Assembly: GCF_001619985.1 (NCBI RefSeq)
Contig: NW_017264202.1
Location: 372,001-436,000 of the forward strand
Source: Xylona heveae TC161
Taxonomy: Eukaryota; Ascomycota; Xylonomycetes; Xylonales; Xylonaceae
Reading direction: 5' to 3'
DNA length: 64,000 bases
Within the stretch, counting starts at the first letter, position 1. Every line of letters begins with the position of its first letter. The notes under the pieces were generated by a model. It had not been told where the DNA came from and searched no databases. It was given only the letters and a program-made list of their open reading frames with translations. Shown piece by piece: positions 22,804-32,615 of this stretch. A program made the translations under genes and the position numbers.

Positions 22804-23346
22804 ATGACAATAATGAACATTTTTGCTGAAGCAGTTGCCAACGGGGATGCTGTTAAAGTTAAACCCGATCAACAACGCATTATCAATTTCATCGAGAGAG
22901 ACACAAGTCTATGCATCGGCACTTCCGATCTCACCGGTTGTACCGTGATTGCCATCGTTTCCGATCGGGCAGCCATTGTCGGCCATATCAATAAACACCC
23001 AGCTCGGAACGGCAAGGACTTGAATGAGCTTCAAGCTGCGGCCCGTATCTATGAGAAAAGAGTCAATAATGTGCTGGATCTATTTCTCGAAAATGAAAAG
23101 TTCTTCCCAATTAGGGATTCACAAACGAAAATCATCATTGCTATATATGAAGGCAAACAATCCGCTCCTTTTCTAAGGGACATGATCGACAATTGCCTGG
23201 AGACCACGGTTTTGGAATATGCAAACATCGCTTATATTCAGCCAGGTTCCGGCCACTACGGTGATAACATCGAGAAGGTATTTTTCGTGGACGGACGTGG
23301 CGAAAAGCCAATTGTATTCGTCGAAGAAAGAGAGGTCCGTCTCTAG
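22804..23346 (+). CDS. Member 2 of a small CheD-like family with Thr-Cys-His triad pattern
   Basis: A single exon encodes 180 residues, with no signal peptide or membrane segment. The distinctive motif is Thr40-x5-Cys46-x14-His61, in GTSDLTGCTVIAIVSDRAAIVGHI. The bacterial chemoreceptor deamidase CheD has T-LGLGS-C...AH in the corresponding place. After the motif come a long amphipathic helix, a strand (TKIIIAIYEG), a helix (PFLRDMIDNCLE), a strand (NIAYIQPG) and a closing hairpin (KVFFVDGRGEKPIVFVEE). CheD shows the same order of elements. The deamidase idea is inference from this pattern. The family is otherwise known to me only as hypothetical proteins of Pezizomycotina. It is divergent from ankyrin gene 1 and convergent with ankyrin gene 2 (267 bp between stops). 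Confidence 0.8.
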   Translation: MTIMNIFAEAVANGDAVKVKPDQQRIINFIERDTSLCIGTSDLTGCTVIAIVSDRAAIVGHINKHPARNGKDLNELQAAARIYEKRVNNVLDLFLENEKFFPIRDSQTKIIIAIYEGKQSAPFLRDMIDNCLETTVLEYANIAYIQPGSGHYGDNIEKVFFVDGRGEKPIVFVEEREVRL

Positions 23347-23613
23347 ATGAATGCGGTTAAATTCCAACGTCCAATGGCTCGGGGCTCAAGTGTTTTTGCA
23401 AGTGTATTTGCATTTCTATGAAGCCATCGATATCACTAGGGCCTTGCTTGTCGCTCGCAAGAAGTGGACATTAAAGGAATTTTTACTTCGATCATGGCAG
23501 CTTTGTTGGTCTTTTCCAGAGTTTATCATATCCGTGTTGTGGCCAAAGCCTAGCCCATCCCAAGTATTTGATAGAATACATCAAGGACACAGTGGATTTC
23601 GCAGTAATTTTTT

Positions 23614-25043
23614 TCATGTTGGGACGCTCGGCGACCGAGTCGACATAATCCAAAGCATGACTGGAAACAGAGCTAAATTGGCAAAAACCAAGAGTCTGGA
23701 TGAGGTAGATGGAGGGATGAATATGGCTCCAGAGTGTTGAGCTTCGTCTGGTTTGTGTCCAATATGGCCGCTGTATGGTCCAATCTTCTCCGCAACGTCC
23801 CCCTTCAATGCCCGCAGAACCTTGACGATGGCCAGATGCCCAAAATATTCAGCCCTTTCATAAGCAAGTTGGCCTCTGGTATTCTTCACGTTCGGGTCGG
23901 CACCACGAATAAGCAGATGTTCCACTGCAGTGAGGTTCCCCACTTCTGCGGCCACATGGAGGGGTGTTCCTAGGCCAAATGCTTGGTGCTGAAAGAAAGT
24001 CTTCGCATCATTCTGGTATTTGATGCCATCGACATTTGCCCCTTTAGAGAGTAAATAGTCTATAACTGGTAGGCATTCATCTTCTGTCATTGAACGCGGC
24101 ACGGCTTTTGTGGATGCAACATTTCTTGCCCCTGGTGGCCCCATCGCGCCTCTCCCCACGGCGCAATGGAGCAATTGGCCGCGGTGCACGTCCCCACCAC
24201 CTCGCTCAAAAAGTATTTTTATGGTAGCAAAAGACCCGTGCGCAACGGCAAGGGAAAGTACCGTGAAATCGTCCTCTTCAAAAATGGTGGTGTTGGGATC
24301 AGCACCGTGGGCGAGAAACCAGCGCAGAAGTGGCTCGTCATTCAGTGCCAGCCTGCAGAACTCTTATTAGATCGGTCTTCACAACTGTCAGTGGAAGCCT
24401 GCTTTCAAACAAGCTCTTCATTGACAGGTAACAGAATAGAAAGAAAGATTTGAGGCTAGTGGGGAGATATCCATAGGCTTCGCAATACAGGTGGACATCA
24501 CGGAATTATACAATCGATAAAGAGGACGAGGGAGTCAATAAATATGATCAGGTAAGAGAGAAAGAGAGAGATGAACGAGCGCATTCTGTATATAAGCCTT
24601 AAGGAGCAATAATATTAAAGTACCTACGTTAATGGCGGCCCCTCGCGCCATCCCATGGGATGATTAATATCCCATCCATGCTCTATGAAGAGCTTCAGCA
24701 TCACGAAGCTCCTTTTTTGAGCTGCAAGAACAAAGTCGTTTGCGTAAATTGATATGCCCTGGTCCAGCAGATATAAAACAATATGTGTATGGTTGCGTTC
24801 CACTGCCCTTTCCAGGGCAACATGGAGCGGAGTCAAGTCTCCTTCTTCACTAGCAGGTTCATTTTTCCCAATTCGGGACAAAGCGCTCTTGCATGTCGCA
24901 AATCTGGCCTGCACAGCATCGAGATCCCCTCGCTCACTGGCTGCAACAATGCCCTGTATATTCTCCTCTGCATCTATCAGGATATCCGGAGGACCAATTT
25001 TTGATATATGTTGAGACGAAGCTGGATGAGAGTCCGGGTCCAT
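23614..25043 (-). CDS. Ankyrin-repeat protein 2 with hydrophobic C-terminal segment
   Basis: Two exons (24628-25043 and 23614-24352) are separated by an unusually long 275-bp intron (GTAGGT...CTGCAG) and give 384 residues. The intron lies at the same place and phase as in ankyrin gene 1. Ankyrin features are DLTPLHVALERAV near 69-81 and HIVLYLLDQGISI, then LALNDEPLLRWFLAHGADPN (140-159), VIDYLLSKGANVD and GTPLHVAAEVGNLTAVEHL (about 267-285) with IRGADPNVKN. The C-terminus differs from its paralogue: instead of an acidic tail it has a hydrophobic stretch (SSRLLVFANLALFPVMLWIM, about 354-373). That could be a tail anchor. It is head to head with the small-family gene at 25759. Its role is unknown; a scaffold or partner for the adjacent family product is an inference from synteny. 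Confidence 0.87.
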
Positions 25044-25758
25044 GGTCTATTTTCCAACGCTCTGAATGCTGCGGCTCATGGTCGAAGGAAAAGAGGGGGA
25101 AAGTTTCAGAAAAGGGGCATAAAATTAGACCTAGAATTTTTGAAAACTGAGAGGGGGAAGAATAGAATGTCTGCTAGTAACAGAATGCTACTCTCGTTGT
25201 TTGCACACAGTCCGGGAGATCTACCCAACCGCCGGGCGTCTATTCGTTTAGGCTCATTGGCTGATTCTGGGGCGAGGGGGGGTAATTAAACCGCCCATTT
25301 ATACCAGCCTCGCTTCCAGGCGCCTGATGCCTCCAAAATAACCTCATTTTTACGCGCTCAAACCACAGTTCAAGGGAACTGATACGACAGGGAAAAACAA
25401 GGAACCCCGTCATGACCACTGAGTCCTCGAGCATTGAATTTTATGAATATCTTGTGGGAGTTTCCAAGGATCCGCCCCCAGAAGGGTCGGATTCGGGGCG
25501 GAAGACGACACGGATATATATTAAATTTTGCGAAGATGATTCCAAATATAAATCGGTACTATATCCGCAATATTAATCATATATTTAATTTACTGCTTTA
25601 AATTCCTTCCTCTATCCTACTCTTGGATTTTTTTTCGGTTTTCTGCTCAGAGCTTGTCCCGTATATATTCCCTGAAATTCCAATTGCTTAATTTTTATTC
25701 TCATGTTGTGCATGAAAGTTTTATTCTTCAATCAATCGCCATATTCGAGAAAAGTTCA
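25044..25758. promoter_or_regulatory. Shared divergent spacer of ankyrin gene 2 (-) and small-family gene 3 (+)
   Basis: The 715 bp between the two start codons are AT-rich in the half next to the plus-strand gene (25480-25700). The codons just upstream of 25759 are open but contain no ATG. No sequence similarity to the 22230-22803 spacer was visible by eye. Confidence 0.45.
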
Positions 25759-26286
25759 ATGGGAGGGCTGCTCGCAGAAGCTCTGTCACTCAATCAAGCT
25801 TATGAAGTTTATATGGACGAAGTGAAATTTGTCTTATTCGACCCAACCGGTCCAAAGCGAAGTGTTGGAACTGCGGGGTTGAACGGGTGCAGCGTGGTGA
25901 CCATTATCTCTCCCTTGGCCGCGATCCTGGCCCATTTGCCTCCGCATCCAGGACGTGATTGGCATGATCCATATGCGGCCGACAGGCATGTGGAAGCGAA
26001 AATGAACGAATTAATAAATCTATATCGGCATGTCCGGGAGTATTTTCGACCTGAAAATACAACTTGGGTAATAAGTGCAATGTTTGATGGACAGGTCGCA
26101 TTGCCTGACCAGCGAGAAATCATTGAGAACAAGCTCAGGGAAGCTGGCTTGACGTCCACGAGATCCACATATATGGTTGTCGACGCAACACTTTTTCAAG
26201 GTCCTGGTCAAGGAACTGTCTTTGTTGATGCGAGAGGAGGTCCTTCAATTGTTTATGTTGGTGATCGAGCATTGCATTTACCATAG
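25759..26286 (+). CDS. Member 3 of a small CheD-like family with Thr-Cys-His triad pattern
   Basis: A single exon encodes 175 residues from the first ATG in the open frame (MGGLLAEALS). Thr38-x5-Cys44-x14-His59 lies in GTAGLNGCSVVTII and AAILAHLPP. This is closer to CheD's TLGLGSC...AH..LP than the copy at 22804. Downstream elements in order are AKMNELINLYRHVREYF (helix), TTWVISAMFDGQ (strand), LPDQREIIENKLREAGL (helix, parallel to the IGERN helix of CheD), STYMVVD (strand) and GQGTVFVDARGGPSIVYVGDR (hairpin). It is probably soluble and intracellular. The enzyme proposal rests on motif spacing and order of elements only. The gene is the outer partner of ankyrin gene 2. Confidence 0.8.
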   Translation: MGGLLAEALSLNQAYEVYMDEVKFVLFDPTGPKRSVGTAGLNGCSVVTIISPLAAILAHLPPHPGRDWHDPYAADRHVEAKMNELINLYRHVREYFRPENTTWVISAMFDGQVALPDQREIIENKLREAGLTSTRSTYMVVDATLFQGPGQGTVFVDARGGPSIVYVGDRALHLP

Positions 26287-26839
26287 AATGGAGTCGAGTA
26301 GAGCCCAGGAGAATTGATAGCTGGGTACCAACAACAGCCTCTTTGATATTTTCCTTCTCGGAATGGAGACCAACTGTGTTAATATAGATCAGTATGTCAT
26401 TTTATTGGCCTCTTTCACCATTGCATATAGCAATACAGCATGTGTTTCTTCGCTGATCCTCTCCATCGATGCTTCTAAGGGCGAACGGTATCGAAATATG
26501 ACATACTTCATAGATATCCATTCAGAGAATTCAACAATGAACAAAATTTCTTCCCATGGTTTTAACATGAAATGCTTGAATTTAAACACTCTGTGAAAAT
26601 CTCGATATAGAGGATCTGAACCCTATGTACCCATGATGTCCGCGCAGGAAAAAAATCTCTTCAATGACGCCAAACACTCCAAACTCAAAATCTTCCAACA
26701 CAAATTCATGACCATAAGTCTTCGTACAGTTCACTTGGCTTTTCCCAAACACAATTCCCAATAAGGGCATAACTATTCAGACCATGCAGAGCTCGAAGGT
26801 ATTCTCCTTCCATGATCTAGACACCCACTTCAACTTCAA
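26287..26839. other. Convergent 3' spacer, 0.55 kb
   Basis: This lies between the stop of small-family gene 3 (+) and the stop of the coiled-coil gene (-). No gene is supported here. Confidence 0.5.
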
Positions 26840-29800
26840 CTATCGCTCAACATCCTTCTGTCTGAGTTTTTCCCGCTGCTCCTTGCCTTTTTCCGTACGC
26901 ATGACATACTGATATTTATACTTTTGCAAGGGATCTGTCTCACCGACCTCCATCTTTCCCCATTGTTGCATCAGAACTTTTGCCATATCACGCTTATCCT
27001 TCTCAAGTACATCCAATCTGCGATGCCATTCTCGCTCTTTTGCGCGCCACTTCTCTGCTAATTTGCGTTCCAAAGCTCGGTTGATTTCATCGTTGTCGTT
27101 CTTGGTGGCCTGAATTTCAGCTTTGGCCTCTTTGGCCTCTGCTGCCAACCTGGCATACTCTGTTTGTGCCAGCTTGGCTTCAGTCTGTGACGCGTTAAGC
27201 TTTTTTGAAAGAATAGACACAGCTTGGCGAAGTTCTGAGAGGCTAGATGACTCGTCGTGCGGCTTAGGTTTGGAGTCTGCCCTTTCAATGTTCAATTGTG
27301 TGGTTTCTTCTGCAGAATCGAAATTAATGTCATTGTCACTCTCTTCACTGTCCCCTGCTGTGCGGGCTTTTGAACTCTTGGCGTTCCTCGCGTTTTGCGT
27401 AGAAGACTTTTGCCCTTTCGTTTTCAAGTTACTGCGAGAGGTTCTCGCTGCAGGAGGTCCTAGAAGACTCATATCCGTCTCATCTTCGTGTCGCGTGTGG
27501 TCGTGGTCAACGTCGGACTCATTGTCACTGCTTTCATCCTCGAAGCGGACTTTCTGTTTTCTGGCCTTGGTATCTGCCTTGCGTTTTGATGGCACATCCC
27601 TTTTGACCTTGGCCAAAGCTTCTTCGCTTTCGGCTAGTGCCTCTTCATTTTGCGCAAGCGCAATTTCAAGGGATCGAATTTGGTCTTCTCGAACTTCAAT
27701 CTCCTTGGCATGCTCGCTCGTGAGTCGGGACTCGCGATTCTTCATGCCCTCTCCGGCCTTGAGAAGAAGGTCCTTCAGTTTGCTTACCTCCTCATCGTGC
27801 TTTTGGCCAAGATGCTCGATTGTTCGTCGGTTCTCCTCTTTCAGCTCCTCAATGTGCCGTTGATTTCTTATTTCGAACTCATCGGCGGAGTCTTGATCTA
27901 TATTTGTTCGAGAGAGGTTAGATTCTGGCAAAAGCGACTGCTCTGAACGCTCCTTTCTCAAGACCTCGAGCTGAGAACCGAGCTCTTTGAGCTCCCGACT
28001 ATATTGGTCAAGCAGGTCCTGTCTTTCCAGGCTTTCACGCTCGTACTTGCTAATCGTCAGATTGAGAGATTTAATCTCACTGGCTTGGGATTCGATCAGC
28101 CGGGAATGCGCATCGGAGTCTTTTTCGGTAGACTGAAGTAATCGGTTGGTCTCATCAAGATCTCGCTGAATGCTTCGGATCTGCAATTTCAGAGATTCGA
28201 TATGCGTTGTAGAGTCGTATTTGATCGATGTGACTTCAGCTTCGAGCGCGGCGATTTTAAGACCGGTTTCGGTCTTGGACCTATCCATGTCCGTTGTGAC
28301 AACCTTCATCTCCGAGGCCACCTTCGCGCCCTGAGCCGTTGCCTCAACTCGAGCGTCAGACGCTTCTTGTCTGGTGGACTCGAGCGCATTTTCGAGGGCG
28401 CTAATTCGAGAAAGAGCTTCACTCTTCCACGTATCCGCCTGGACCTTAATAAAAGCGATATCTTGCTGTGTTCCACTGACATCAATCTTGATTCCATCAA
28501 CACTGGTTTCAAGATGTCGAACAGAGGCGATATCGCCAGCCCTGTTTGCTGCAGTATGCTGCTGCAGGGCCTTGAGCTCAGCCTCAAGGATCTTTATCTT
28601 CGACTCTGATTCAGGCCACAGCCCCTCGTAGTCCACTCCTGGTAAACTAAACCGAGTTTTCTTAGGGCTATTCACCGAGCCTGTTGGCGTGCGTACAGAT
28701 TCAGTCTGAGCAAGCTTTGACCGTAACTGCTGCACTTCCTTCCGCAGATCATCGATCTCTTTGAGGTTAGGCGCCTGATTTGGGTCAGAAACCGGCCTTG
28801 GCTGCACAGTCCGCAGTTCCTGTAGCTTCGCCAACTCATCATGAATCTCCTTCTTTGCAGCATCCAGTTCTTCTTTGAACTTGGCCAGCTCTTCATCCTT
28901 GTTTTTGAGTCTCTGCTCTTGCGCTTTTCCCTTCTCTTCCGTTAAAGCTTTCAGCTTGCTAAGCTCCTCGTCCTTGTCTCTGAGCTTTTCTTCCTGTAGC
29001 TCTGTGATCCGTTCTACCATGTCTTGAATCTTTAGAATCTCCGCATCCTTGTCTTTAAGTCTCCTCTCTTGTGCGGCTGCCACAGTCTCGGCTCGTTCTT
29101 TGGCCCTTTGAATATCCAGGGCAGATTTATGCAAGCTTTCCACTTGCTGCAAGAGATTGGAAATCTGAACTTTCAGCTCCTCACGTTCCTCATCGATATC
29201 ATGTGTCACTGGCTCCTCTGCCCTAGCTTGTGTCGCAGCTGGAGGTTGAGCGGATTGGGAAGACATATTCGATCGCTTCGACTCGTTTGATAATCGTCGC
29301 TCGGCCTTGGGATCAGGTGTAGATGCATCCACTGGGTAAAAGGAGCTCCCCTCTCGCGTATTTACTCTTGCCCGCTCATTGCTCTGGTCATCTGGGATCT
29401 CCTCGGGAACTACATCATCCTCATTATTGTAAATCTCGTCACCGGTACTGCCAATATCGCGCTCGATCGTATCTCGCATCCATCGCTCCATATTTTGTGT
29501 AAAATCGCTTGGTCCATCATTGGCTTCCTTCATAGTGTGATGCGTGCTACCCTCACTGCGATCGTCGGGATAATGCTGTTTCCTCGGCGGCATAGAAAGC
29601 GAATCCTTCCCTTGATGCAGAGTTTTATCCAGGTTCACGTTTCCATTAACGTATTCTTCGAGATTTGCCGTGAAATCTGTCATGCTTTCGTCGTCGGCAT
29701 CCGCGGCCGAAGATCCGCTACGTGTGGCTTGCCTTGTCCTGAGGCAGATTCATTAGGCCATAAGTCAACGACAAAAGTAGTGAGGCTGTTGAATACTAAC

Positions 29801-29901
29801 CTGAGGGCATCTAGCCTGGCCTCTGGTGTTGAATTGGTCATTGAAGAGGCAATGGAAAGGTTTCCGTCTGGTGAAACAGATCTCGGAGTGAGAGCCTCCA
29901 T
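26840..29901 (-). CDS. Long coiled-coil protein, possibly Cut12-like spindle pole body component
   Basis: Two exons (29801-29901 and 26840-29738; 62-bp intron AG/GTTAGT...CTCAG) give 999 residues. The ATG at 29901 starts MEALTPRSVSPDGN, and splicing joins ARLDALR to TRQATRSGSS. Residues ~180-310 are heptad-rich, with repeated LKDKDAEIL/LRDKDEELSKLK/LKNKDEELAKFK units, and coiled coil continues at ~380-720. A Pro-flanked block (KKTRFSLPGVDYEGLWP) sits near residue 365. A basic/acidic linker (DESSDNESDVDHDHT) precedes a second C-terminal coiled coil with EREWHRRLDVLEKDKRDMAK and QKYKYQYVMR. The general plan fits fungal proteins annotated as spindle pole body-associated (Cut12 type), but I cannot separate this from other centrosomal coiled-coil families by eye. 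Confidence 0.75.
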
Positions 29902-30579
29902 TTTGCTTAAAAACTGATATTGTAGGCCTGGCCTTACACATCAATTTGAATATGATCAGATGCTGAAAATGGACCTTTCATGCGGTGTAGAATCAGATAC
30001 TGTCATGAGATTCTAGCCGCTCATTTTTGTGGTTGTTGTTGTTGTTGTTGTTGCTTCCAAATAACTTTGTCGATAGGGTGTAGCTCGAGGGTGGTTTGTT
30101 TACTTTCGGCGCATCCGCGCTTGGAGAGATTCGCTTAACAACACGGTTCCCACTGACGCGACGGCTAGGAGTATATCGTCCGAAAAGGAAACATCTAAAC
30201 ATGTGCTTTCCATGATAGGTCAACTACCTTACATAAATGATGACCAAAGCCATTGTTGAATTTGATGTGCAAAAGCCTTGAATATGACGAGTATATTCAC
30301 CATGCGAACATATCAATCACACTCTCACGGCATTTGCAATGGACTCCAATAGCAGTGCCTAGGCAGGTGAATATTGCCCGTCAATTGTATTGATTAAAAA
30401 GTTATAGATTAGATATTGCACTCCCCGCTGTCGATTGGGGAGACTGATGCAGCAAGAATGTATCCAAAGAGCCATTTGCAGCCAGATTATTGAAGCAATA
30501 AACACCAGTCAACGCCTGAGCCTACCGTAAGCCTACCGTAAGCCTCCCGAATGGTATACATAAGCATATCAAAAACAAA
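29902..30579. other. Intergenic, 0.68 kb, between two minus-strand genes
   Basis: This holds the promoter of the coiled-coil gene and the 3' UTR of RTT109. It contains a (TTG)n microsatellite at about 30031-30053 and an exact tandem pair of an 11-bp unit at 30521-30542. Confidence 0.5.
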
Positions 30580-32310
30580 TCATCCCGCTTTTGGTTTTTT
30601 CCTGATCATACTTCCACTGAGGACTGTCGGTGAGCTTTCAGAAAGAGCCGTCGCCGTCGTATCAGCCGTGGGCTCGCCAACTTTAGGCTTCTTTCGGACA
30701 AATCCTGCCGATAGCACGTTTGCATCTCCTGCGCCCACATCCGTTCGGCCAGACTCGCTCGCTTCCGGAGCGTCTTTCCTCTTCTTACGAACCATTGGTG
30801 TGACAGTTGCAGAGGGACTTGCAGCAGGCTGGCTGACCGGGGTTTCTACTGGCAGTATGCGTTCACCGACGACAATCTCACCCCAGGAAGGTTTCAAGCC
30901 CGCAGCGACAGCCGCTTCTCCGATCCATTTTTTGGTACTAGCTTGAGTCGTATTTTCATCGGCAAAGTCCAGTCGATGCAGCTTTTCGGTCAGACGCTTG
31001 TACTCAATCTCATCAAGGAGCGCCTGACCGCGACTGGTGACTGGCCAGGAATAATATCTGGTGTGTTCGGGCATTGAGTTGAATTTTGCACCAAGTGCCT
31101 TTTTAATTCGCGGTTGCCGCGGAATTATGCGACCAGAGAGTTTTCGCGCCTTGGAAGCAGAGGATACTGGCCCCTGCATGGCGTCGTGCATCAGTTTGGG
31201 AGGGCGACGAGATGGAGAGTCAGGCACCTGCGCCTCCGAGAATTGCGATGGAGTGTGTATCGAAGAAGGCGTTTCAGCGTTCAAGTATTCTTCAGCTTCG
31301 TCTTGCTCCGCGGGATTGAAAACAACCCATATAAACCCGACTAGTCTGCCCGATGAGCATTCTTGACGGAATGCCATCATCTCCCAGAATTGTTCCAGGG
31401 TCTTAACGCTTTTCCATTTTCCGCTTCCACCCTTGGATGGGCTATCCGTCATATGCGCTGCCTTGGCGTCTGGAATTTCTTCGTCCAATTCGTCCAGAAA
31501 CCGAGACTTGGGATCGTCTGGGAAGTGGGGTATCAAGCATCGTGGCGGCGCAGATGGATGTTGGGAAAGTTGACGTAGTGGGTGCGCATTAACCCATCGT
31601 TTCCGGTTTTGGGGATCTGACCGTGCTGTTGGGGGAAAGAAGGACGCAGTTTCATACTGATCGAAACCCGGTACAATCAGGTAACTCTTGGCCGTAGTTC
31701 CTCTCGCTTGTCGACCGCAGGCAGCTTCCTCGTCGCTCTCTTCGGCATTGTATTCTCGCAATACTGGATCCAACACGCGACACCACCATTTTACCAACTG
31801 TTTGTCGTCTAGTACGTGTTTCTTTGAATTTTCAACGCTGCCTGGGAAAAGGTACTGAGCTTGAGCCCTGGCGAAAAGTGCCACGACTAACGGCACATTC
31901 GGACGTTGTCTTGCCTCGACTAAGAATGAAAGGAACTCGGTCGATATCAGGCGCAGCAGTGACGGTGTGTGAGAGGGAAGTTCAAGAAGGTGCAGGTATC
32001 CGGTCGAATCTGCCTTGGAGACAAATACCGTGGTAAGGTGCGCAGTGGTGTAGATGAGGATTTCCATCGCGTAGAGAAGGAGACCTTGAGGATGTTGGTC
32101 ATTTCTTTGAGTCGACACGGTCAAAAAATGACTCTCGCAATACGTCCTTTCCGGTTTCTGGCCAGGAGGAGCATTGAAGATAGCCACGCATCGCGTGGGA
32201 GGAGTCGAGATATGATGAACTTTGAATGAAACGCCCTGAGGTAGGACCTTGGCCAGCCTCGCTGTAAACAAGCGACTGAAAGGCAGAGAGCCTAGGTCAG
32301 AAAGATCCAT
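30580..32310 (-). CDS. RTT109: Histone acetyltransferase Rtt109 (KAT11)
   Basis: A single exon encodes 576 residues. Rtt109 acetylates newly made histone H3 (Lys56, and N-terminal lysines with Vps75/Asf1) in the nucleus during replication-coupled chromatin assembly. Family landmarks are the N-terminal LAKVLPQGVSFKVHHISTPP and the CoA/substrate region EILIYTTAHLTTVFVSKADSTGY (about 83-105). The autoacetylation/active-site area includes DDKQLVKWWCRVLDPVL near 165-181, and RFLDELDEE and VKTLEQFWEMMAFRQECSSGRLVGFIWVVF lie near 270-330. The C-terminal ~170 residues are disordered and basic (several RKKPK), typical of fungal members and likely carrying nuclear localisation signals. It is divergent from MRPL15 with 305 bp between start codons. 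Confidence 0.95.
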   Translation of the reverse strand: MDLSDLGSLPFSRLFTARLAKVLPQGVSFKVHHISTPPTRCVAIFNAPPGQKPERTYCESHFLTVSTQRNDQHPQGLLLYAMEILIYTTAHLTTVFVSKADSTGYLHLLELPSHTPSLLRLISTEFLSFLVEARQRPNVPLVVALFARAQAQYLFPGSVENSKKHVLDDKQLVKWWCRVLDPVLREYNAEESDEEAACGRQARGTTAKSYLIVPGFDQYETASFFPPTARSDPQNRKRWVNAHPLRQLSQHPSAPPRCLIPHFPDDPKSRFLDELDEEIPDAKAAHMTDSPSKGGSGKWKSVKTLEQFWEMMAFRQECSSGRLVGFIWVVFNPAEQDEAEEYLNAETPSSIHTPSQFSEAQVPDSPSRRPPKLMHDAMQGPVSSASKARKLSGRIIPRQPRIKKALGAKFNSMPEHTRYYSWPVTSRGQALLDEIEYKRLTEKLHRLDFADENTTQASTKKWIGEAAVAAGLKPSWGEIVVGERILPVETPVSQPAASPSATVTPMVRKKRKDAPEASESGRTDVGAGDANVLSAGFVRKKPKVGEPTADTTATALSESSPTVLSGSMIRKKPKAG

Positions 32311-32615
32311 TGAAACGAAAACAAAATATTAAAAAATTTCAAAAATTAAGGAAAGTAAGAAAGATTAACGGGATCCAGAGCTGCGCGTGTCGTGTTGGTT
32401 TCGTGACGATCGAGGGCGGACATGATGATGCTTCTCCTTTGGGTTTAGCGTCCTATGTTTTCCCGACTCCCAAACTGAATCGAACGGGAGAAAACACACG
32501 GGCGACAGTTGAAATCGATCACCATCATCATCGAATTCCCTCACGACTATTCCACGCCAGTCCTCCAAGCCATTGCTCCTTGCCTCGACGCTGCAAAATA
32601 TTTGCAGCTGTTGCA
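32311..32615. promoter_or_regulatory. Bidirectional promoter RTT109 / MRPL15
   Basis: Only 305 bp separate the two start codons, so both promoters must overlap here. A run of A and AAAAT precedes RTT109. No defined element was identified. Confidence 0.55.

Noticed and set aside
23351-23740. A 129-codon plus-strand frame after family gene 2
   Set aside because: It overlaps the ankyrin 2 C-terminus in antisense and resembles no family; it is most likely 3' UTR.
27123-27863. A 246-codon plus-strand Ser/Leu-rich frame
   Set aside because: It is the antisense shadow of a Glu/Lys-rich coiled coil.
32310-32615. An in-frame upstream extension of MRPL15 starting at 32310
   Set aside because: It overlaps the RTT109 start and lacks presequence character; the ATG at 32616 gives a normal mitochondrial targeting sequence.
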